Assembly (NCBI GenBank): GCA_039090855.1
Contig: CM076996.1
Span: 49,070,469 to 49,134,468 of the forward strand
DNA: 64,000 nucleotides
Direction of reading: 5' to 3'
DNA from: Macrothele yani
Lineage: Eukaryota; Arthropoda; Arachnida; Araneae; Macrothelidae
This document shows positions 58,059 through 64,000 of the stretch, one piece after another. The position numbers were made by a program, and so were the translations under genes. Numbering within the stretch: position 1 is the stretch's first letter; each line of letters opens with the position of its first letter. The notes under the pieces are model-generated. The model had not been told where the DNA came from and did no database searches. It worked only from the letters and a program-made list of their open reading frames with translations.

Positions 58059-60080
58059 AACGTGGCAAGCTCATAAGACAAACAAAATGTATTGACATAA
58101 CCAACCTTAAAAAACACCATAATACCTTCAAGTTGGAACTGAAGAACAGATTCTCTGCGTTAGAAGGCCTAACAGAGGAAGAAGTGGATATTTCTGAAGT
58201 TAACAGAAAAGTAACCTAAACTCTTATGGAAACAGCAACAAAATTAGCTAGGTCTAAGAACAAGTTGCATGTGAACAAATTATCAGGAAAAACCAAAATG
58301 TTGATGCAAAAAAGAAGAGAGATGAGGACATCTAAAGAAGATGTGACTTTCAAAGTGGAATATATAGAGCTATGCATGACAGTATGAAAAATTATCACTG
58401 AAGACGTAAGGAAATTCAACTGTGAACTAGTGAGGAAAGCAATTGAAAACAACTAAAGCCTAAAGATAACAAAGGGACATCTCAGTAAGGGAAGAAAACA
58501 GATTATGACACTGAGAAAAGAAGATGGTTCTGTAACAAGAAATAGAGGCGAAATTTTGACAAGATTGAAAGATTTTTACTCCAAATTATGTGAAAGGGAT
58601 GATACATGTACTCCAGGCATCATGAAAGGTATCAGTACCAGAGTTCTTCCAGTCCTCCAAGCAGAAGTTGCACATGCAATCAAGAACATGAAGCGGGGAA
58701 AAGCTCCAGGAGAAGATGGAATTACTGTAGACATCATACAAGAAGCAAGTGGAGAAATCGAAACAGTACTCGCCCAAATTTTCACTCGATGCCTTAATGA
58801 AGGGAAGATTCCTGAGGATTGGAACAACGCTACAACGATCCTGCTACATAAAAAAGGTGACCATGAGGATCTCAGGAACTACAGACCTATCAGTGGTTTA
58901 TAAAATCTTCACTAAAGTTCTTTCACACCGTTTGAAGGTATCACTGCATATAGCTCAACCGAGAGAACAAGCTGGATTCAGGAGTGGATACAGCACAATA
59001 GGTCATATCCACGTATTGAGAAAACTAATTGAAAAAGCGAGGGAATATGACCTTCCATTGTGCATGGCTTTTATTGATTATGAAAGAGCCTTTGATTCGG
59101 TGAAACCATCAGCAGTTACAATGGCTCTAAAATCCTTTGGTATTGAAGATACATACATTAATATTATTAATACCATCTGTGAAAATGCAAGTGCAAAAAT
59201 TCGGCTGTTTGAAAATACAACACACATAAAAATTGGAAAGGGAGTGAGACAAGGTGACACCAAATCTCCAAAACTCTTCAATGCCACATTGGAAAATGTC
59301 TTTCAATCACTGAACTGGGAAAACAAAGGGATAAAGATTAACGTAGTCATTTTTGCAACTACCCCATCAGAGCTGCAGAGTACGATCCAGGAACGTGCAG
59401 ACAAGAGTAAAGAAGTGGGAAATAAAAATGAGCTTTCAGAAGACAAATGTGATATACAATGCTTTTACAAGAAATAAAGATTTATGGATTGATGGAGAAA
59501 AGCTAGAGATAACAGACACGTACGTTTATCTTTGACAGCAGATATCAAGTGAGGGTCACATTGAGGAAGGAATTAATCGGCGAACAAAACTTGCCTGGAG
59601 AGCTTTTGGAAGAAACAGCATAAGTTTTAAGAGAAATATGTCATTATGTCTTAAAAGAAAAGTGTTTGATCAATGCATCCTTCCAGTGCTTACGTATGGT
59701 GCAGAGACGTGGACCTTAACTAAAAGAGACACACAAAGGCTGCAGACAACTCAAAGAAGCATCGAGAGGTGCATGCTTGGTGCAACCAGGAGAGATAAGA
59801 AGAGGAACTCGTGGATCCGAAAAATGACAAGAGTGGAAGACGTCATGACCAGATTTAAATCTCTGAAATGGTAACGGGCTTGACATACTGCCAGAAAGAC
59901 AGACCATCGATGGACAGCCGAAATTTTAGATTGGATTCCAAGGGACAGGAAAAGACCCAGAAGAAGACCACATGGGAGATGGGTGGATGATATTCGAAAG
60001 TATGTGGGAGTGACATAGAGGAGACTGGTACAAGACAGACCGTTGTGGAGGAAACTTGGGTAGGCCTTCGTCCAGCAGTG
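58059..60080 (+). pseudogene. RTE reverse transcriptase, copy 2, catalytic DD deleted
   Basis: Blocks: VLPVLQAEVAHAIKNMKRGK, APGEDGITVDIIQEASGEIE, LRNYRPISGL (11-nt deletion shifts the frame near 58890), LSVVYKIFTKVLSHRLK, QPREQAGFRSGYSTIGHIHV, AFIDYERAFDSVKPSAV and KGVRQGDTKSPKLF. Then INVVIFATTPSE, where copy 1 has 12 more codons including the FSDD site. It therefore cannot polymerise DNA. Confidence 0.88.
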
Positions 60081-60223
60081 GATTGATAATGGTTGACAAT
60101 GATGATGAATGATATAAATATGTATATATAATCAGTAACATTTTCACAGCCTCTTAGAGTAAATGAAATCAAGTATTTATTAAAAAAAAGTACTCTGGTT
60201 AATGGAAAAGATGCTTAAATATA

Positions 60224-61445
60224 CACTGAAAAACTATTGAAATAGAAATACCTATCTAGTAACGTGTAGCACCACCTTTCGTCCTGATGACGGCTGCGAT
60301 TAGTGTCGGCATGGACTCGACAAGACACCGGAAGTGTTGGGAAGCCATACGGATCCACGACCCCTGAACAAGCTCCCACAGTATTCACGAAGATTTGATT
60401 TAGGGTTGTCAGAGCCTCGAACAACTTTCTCGATGGCATCCCAGATGTGCTCGATGGGATGGAGGTCAGGTGACCTAGCTGGCCAAGGAAGCGAGGTCAC
60501 GTCGGTGGAGTGTTCATCCAACCATTCGGATACAATTTGGGAGAGATGGCGCGGTGCATTGTCTTGCTGCAGGATGAGGTCCCCAGTGGAATGTTGAAGA
60601 CGCACAAACGGGAGCAACTGGTCTTCCAGGATATCCCGGTAACATTGACCTGTGAGGGACGATGTCACTTGTACCAGAGATCCCATTTCGGTCCACGTAA
60701 ACAGTCCTCAGACGAGAATGCCACCCCACCAATTTGAAGAGTACCCTGATGGCAAGAAGGATCCATCGCTTCATGAGGTTTGCGCGTCACTCGTATCCTG
60801 CCATCCACATGTAACAACTTGAATCTCGACTCATCAGTCCAGGCAACATTTTTCCACATGTGTAGGGTCCAGTGGTGATGTTCCTTCGCCCTTATTAATC
60901 TTTGCACCCTGTGATGTGCGGACAGCAGCGGTACCTTCGTGGGACGATGGCTTCTGTACCCCATAGCGAGGAGATGGTTCTGGATGGTGTGGCTGCTTAC
61001 ACGGTTTTGTGCACCAGCGTTAAATTGCCGAGTGATTTCTTGCATTGTGCTCCGTCTATCCGCTGTTACAATGCGAGTTAGCCGACGATGATCCTGCTCA
61101 TCCACACGCTGTTGTTCACGGCAGTTGGCCCTTGCAGGTTTGGTTTTACCGGATTCGATGTACTTACTGTGCACCCGTGACACAGTGGCTCGTGAAAATC
61201 CCAGTGCCCGCACGATTTCCGAGATGGAGTGACGCATTCGTCGGCCCCCGACAATTTTCCCAACGATCAAATGCGCTTAGATCCTTCGTCTTACCCATAC
61301 TGCGTCCGGCTCTCACTAATTCCCGTTGCATCACTTCTTACATTGTCGGATTGCTTCATACGTCACGTCATTTTTGTTTACAGGGCCGCCCACAGCGCCA
61401 CATTTGCATAACGCCAGCTGCCTCTAACTCAATTGCTCTGTAGTG
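60224..61445 (-). mobile_element. Tc1-like element (family D), copy 2
   Basis: 1,222 bp flanked by TA (60222-60223 and 61446-61447). Ends CACTGAAAAACTATTGAAAT at the left and CACTACAGAGCAATTGAGTT at the right, read inverted. Confidence 0.88.
60300..61298 (-). pseudogene. Tc1-like transposase (family D), copy 2, catalytic residues intact
   Basis: Starts at ATG 61298 (MGKTKDLSAFDR), with a frameshift near 61262. It continues KIVGGRRMRHSISEIVRALG, FSRATVSRVHSKYIESGK, HLLAMGYRSHRPTKVPLLSA, NVAWTDESRFKLLHVDGR (Asp 1), a second frameshift near 60680, LILQQDNAPRHLSQIVSEW (Asp 2) and SPDLHPIEHIWDAIEK (Glu). Asp 2 and Glu are separated by 36 residues, not the usual 34. It is better kept than copy 1. 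Confidence 0.88.
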
Positions 61446-62959
61446 TATGCTCTATCTAATGTAGCCTAGTGCAAAAGCACTGAATATAAATGAGATATGG
61501 GCTCCATAGAACCAATGTGCAATACATTCAAGCAAAAATGTAACCTAAGGAATGAATAATAAAAACCCAAGGTGAAGAACTGTTCTTCCTAAAAAATAAC
61601 GAAACAGTATATCATATTTAAAATAATAAAGAACATCCTAAATGGTAATAGATATGTGAAACTTAGTGTTGCAAGTACAAATTTACAATCATTTACATAA
61701 ATATTGTTCTAGTCAGTGATAAACCCTCAGGAATGCCCTAAGCCTATTGTTGACATGTCGCAAAGCTTGGTTACTTGTAACAAAGCAACCCCAAAACGTG
61801 GACAAAAGTTTCGCGGAAAAACTAAAAAATACTCCTGAAACGATAACCAATTTTCAATAGATGCTGATGAAGAATTAAAAAAACAAAATTAAAAACAAAT
61901 GATACCAAATAAAAAATAAGAAGAATAAGAAAACTTACCCCACCATTGCAGCAAACTGAATAAAGATCCTGTCACTTCAACATCAACTTTCAAATGAAAG
62001 GGCACCCGCGAAGCAGTATCAATATTTGCGCATTAATGTTGTTATCCAGTACAGCAAACAGGTCTGCAGGCACTAGGAGTAATCCAGAAAGGTGTAAACA
62101 GGTTCTTGAAGTCTTATATGTGTCGACAGAGGTGATGGAAGTTTAAGGTACTTAAAGTCTTAATGAGTTTAACATTGCTGCAAATAATGCAGTATGGCAG
62201 AAAGGAAATTTCCAAACAGTTTACTAGCTTTGCCGTTATAACAATTACGTCCGCTGGTGATGAAACAAAATAATACTCGTTGTTTATGAAACTTCGGAAT
62301 ACCGTAAATGGAAGGAAAATTAAGGATTTATGGCTGTAGTTTTAGATGTCTGTGTAAAGCAAAGAACCTTTTAGGATGGTTTTAATGCTATGCTTAACGG
62401 GACTGTATGTCTCAGTGTTATTCATCTCTTGAACAAACATCGAATTATTCAATAGGCCAACATTTGGCACCCCATCGGTTGTCATATGCCACAACAGGGC
62501 CATCAGTTATCCATCACAGGCAGTAGCTGCCACAAACGGCCACTCAGCGGCCCTGCAAACACGTGCTAGAAATGATGGCTAGCCTAATGTGGTCCGCTAG
62601 TTTGCCGGTAGTGGCAGCCGGCAACCACGTGACGTAACTGGTGGCTTGCCGAATCTTGTTACCAATTTCCCAGTAGTAGCCATAAAATAAAAAAATAAAA
62701 AATCAAGGATAACCGCAGTTTACCAAAGCTACAATTTTTTTGCTCTCCCCTTACGAAACTTGTGAATTATAGCACTGCGCTGGGGGAATTTTCTCAACAG
62801 ACCAGAAAAACGCCCGTTTGTATCTGGGTGGATTAGTGTAATCGAATGGTTCCCTCTTTCATTTTACAATAATGCGAGGTATTTTTCATAAAAGTCAGTT
62901 TCATATAATTCATGAATTTATTTTTTCAACGTAACGATAGTTTTTTTACCTTAAGGGCG

Positions 62960-62997
62960 CTTCACTCATTTATGGCTGTAGCCATAAAAGAGTGAAG
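62960..62997. repeat. 18-bp near-perfect hairpin
   Basis: CTTCACTCATTTATGGCT at 62960-62977 and AGCCATAAAAGAGTGAAG at 62980-62997 pair at 17 of 18 positions with a 2-nt loop. Confidence 0.85.
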
Positions 62998-63387
62998 TGA
63001 GGAGTGTACCAACTTAGAGTCGCTTTTCAAAGTTTTGTACTGTCCTTGTCGTCTTGAAAGGAGATTGTTGAATTAATATATATTTACCCGGGTTCATGTC
63101 AGATTCTGTTACATTTTTAACGTTGTATCTTTCCTTTCCGTTGTCCGAAGCTACATTTGTTTTAAAGAGGAAAGTTATTTTATTTTACTTCTCGTTATTT
63201 TTAGAAGTGAATTCTTCCCAGTCTTGTGTATTCAACCCATGGATGAGTACATTATATCCACATAGCGTTGCTTTTTTTTTCAAATACTTAATAAATTTTG
63301 TATGCTAATTCTTTTTTTCCCAACAAACGTTGTTTTTAATGGTATTCCGGGACATTTGTTTCAGGCGGTTTCAAATTGTTTCTTGTT

Positions 63388-63442
63388 ATTCACCCACTGC
63401 ATTCCATGAACTGTTATTCATGGGAATCGAGTGGGTGTATTT
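63388..63442. repeat. imperfect inverted repeat
   Basis: TTCACCCACTGCATTCCATGAA is followed, after a few bases, by its approximate inverse TTCATGGGAATCGAGTGGGT. Next to it tatttcatggct occurs twice in direct orientation (about 63438 and 63460). Confidence 0.6.
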
Positions 63443-63600
63443 CATGGCTGTAATCTAGTATTTCATGGCTTAATCTGATATCTTCGTCGACGTGGAATTT
63501 CATTAGGAAATTAATTCGCCTCTCTGCATATGGATTTTTTTCTTAACATCCACTAAAATTACACGATGGCGATAGCGTCTTCTTCAACTAACTGGTACCA

Positions 63601-64000
63601 TGAGAGACACAGCAAGTGTTGCTTCTGCGCATGCGCAGTCCCATTGCTTCCACCTGCTGCTGGGGTTGCATGGGTTGCCATCAACGGGCCACTAGTGGCA
63701 CTTGCTTGGAGGCCCACAATTCACGGCGATGCTGCAGGGCTATCAATGGCTCGCCAACTGATAGCGCTGCCACCAACGGACCGCTACCGGGCCGTGAGCT
63801 GCAGATTTCAGCCAGCAGTGATCCATCACTGCCAGCTGGTGGCCAGCAGTTTCTTAGCACTTGTGGTTTTGCTGGGTACTGAAATCTTGGAGAACTACGC
63901 CTTCAAACGTGGACATGTCTTTCACCTGGTTTCAGATCTCCTTAAACATAGGCTTTCGACTTTTCAAGAAAAAACTTCAGACCATCGTCTTACCAAGAAA
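63601..64000. other. GC-rich patch with an 88-codon open frame
   Basis: 63606-63870 is more GC-rich than its surroundings and has many ccac/gtgg and ccagctgg words. A plus frame 63616-63882 is open, but its sequence (Ser/Cys/Gly-rich) matches nothing I know. TCTGCGCATGCGCAGT near 63625-63640 is a palindrome of the NRF-1 type, which can mark promoters. No transcript is claimed. Confidence 0.25.

Larger units (their letters stand above)
57001..60120 (+). mobile_element. RTE-type LINE, copy 2, near full length
   Basis: Includes an apparent 5' UTR (about 57000-57180), endonuclease and RT, and ends ttgataatggttgacaatga plus short TGA repeats. It differs from copy 1 by two deletions in the RT. Confidence 0.88.
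61448..63600. other. unassigned, possibly lower-copy region
   Basis: No transposon or gene was recognised. It is AT-rich at 61450-62450, with a more GC-rich patch at about 62460-62660 containing a CACGTG box. Two inverted repeats are noted separately. Confidence 0.35.

Noticed and set aside
61930..62030. Minus-strand exon with a splice donor (GGGGTAAGT)
   Set aside because: The upstream frame has stops and there is no supporting acceptor or coding motif.

Overview
The window is eukaryotic and almost wholly made of transposable elements. The mix (many Tc1/mariner elements, a Penelope-like element with a GIY-YIG endonuclease, BEL/Pao, RTE and I/R1-group LINEs, hAT elements, a tRNA-type SINE) points to an arthropod with a large, repeat-rich genome. 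I cannot name the species. I found no convincing host gene, rRNA, functional tRNA gene or CRISPR array.

The centre of the window (about 11.3-40.1 kb) reads as one Penelope-like element (PLE) on the minus strand. It has been cut into seven pieces by later insertions: a Tc1 copy (11899-13353), a SINE (about 13546-13699), a second copy of the same Tc1 family (14189-31301), a third Tc1-type element (31474-32648), a BEL/Pao retrotransposon (32702-38054) and a fourth Tc1-type element (38109-39664). The PLE text resumes across each junction. The Tc1 at 14189-31301 is itself split in four by a solo long terminal repeat (14510-18486, duplicated site ACTG), a 9.55-kb retroelement (19004-28553, duplicated site ATGG) and a hAT element (28720-30827, duplicated site CTGCCGGT). 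The hAT element carries PLE debris inside it.

The most unusual object is the 19004-28553 retroelement. It has two LTRs of about 4.1 kb around a 1.36-kb internal region without recognisable gag or pol. It has TG...CA ends, a primer-binding site resembling the complement of the tRNA-His 3' end, and a 4-bp target duplication. It resembles a large retrotransposon derivative and must have been moved by another element's enzymes.

Left part (1-11.3 kb): three SINE copies, a hAT-like non-autonomous element, two mariner elements (3509-4783 and 8667-9955), one Tc1 element (6078-7817), a 5'-part Tc1 (10207-11320) and decayed Tc1 relics. Right part (40-64 kb): a minus-strand LINE with gag-like ORF1 and EN-RT-RNase H ORF2 (about 40.7-45.9 kb), a Mutator-like transposase fragment, head-to-head PLE fragments, a Tc1 nested in another Tc1 (48514-51134), a Tc/mariner fragment, two same-strand RTE LINE copies (54.1-56.3 and 57.0-60.1 kb) and a second copy of the inner Tc1 (60224-61445). 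About 61.5-64 kb and 51.1-53.4 kb look like lower-copy sequence without a supported gene.

Every coding element I could read carries stops, frameshifts or lost catalytic residues, so this is a transposon graveyard. The intact element ends and target duplications still allow the order of insertion to be worked out. All assignments come from reading motifs and comparing repeats by eye; no alignment or database search was run.
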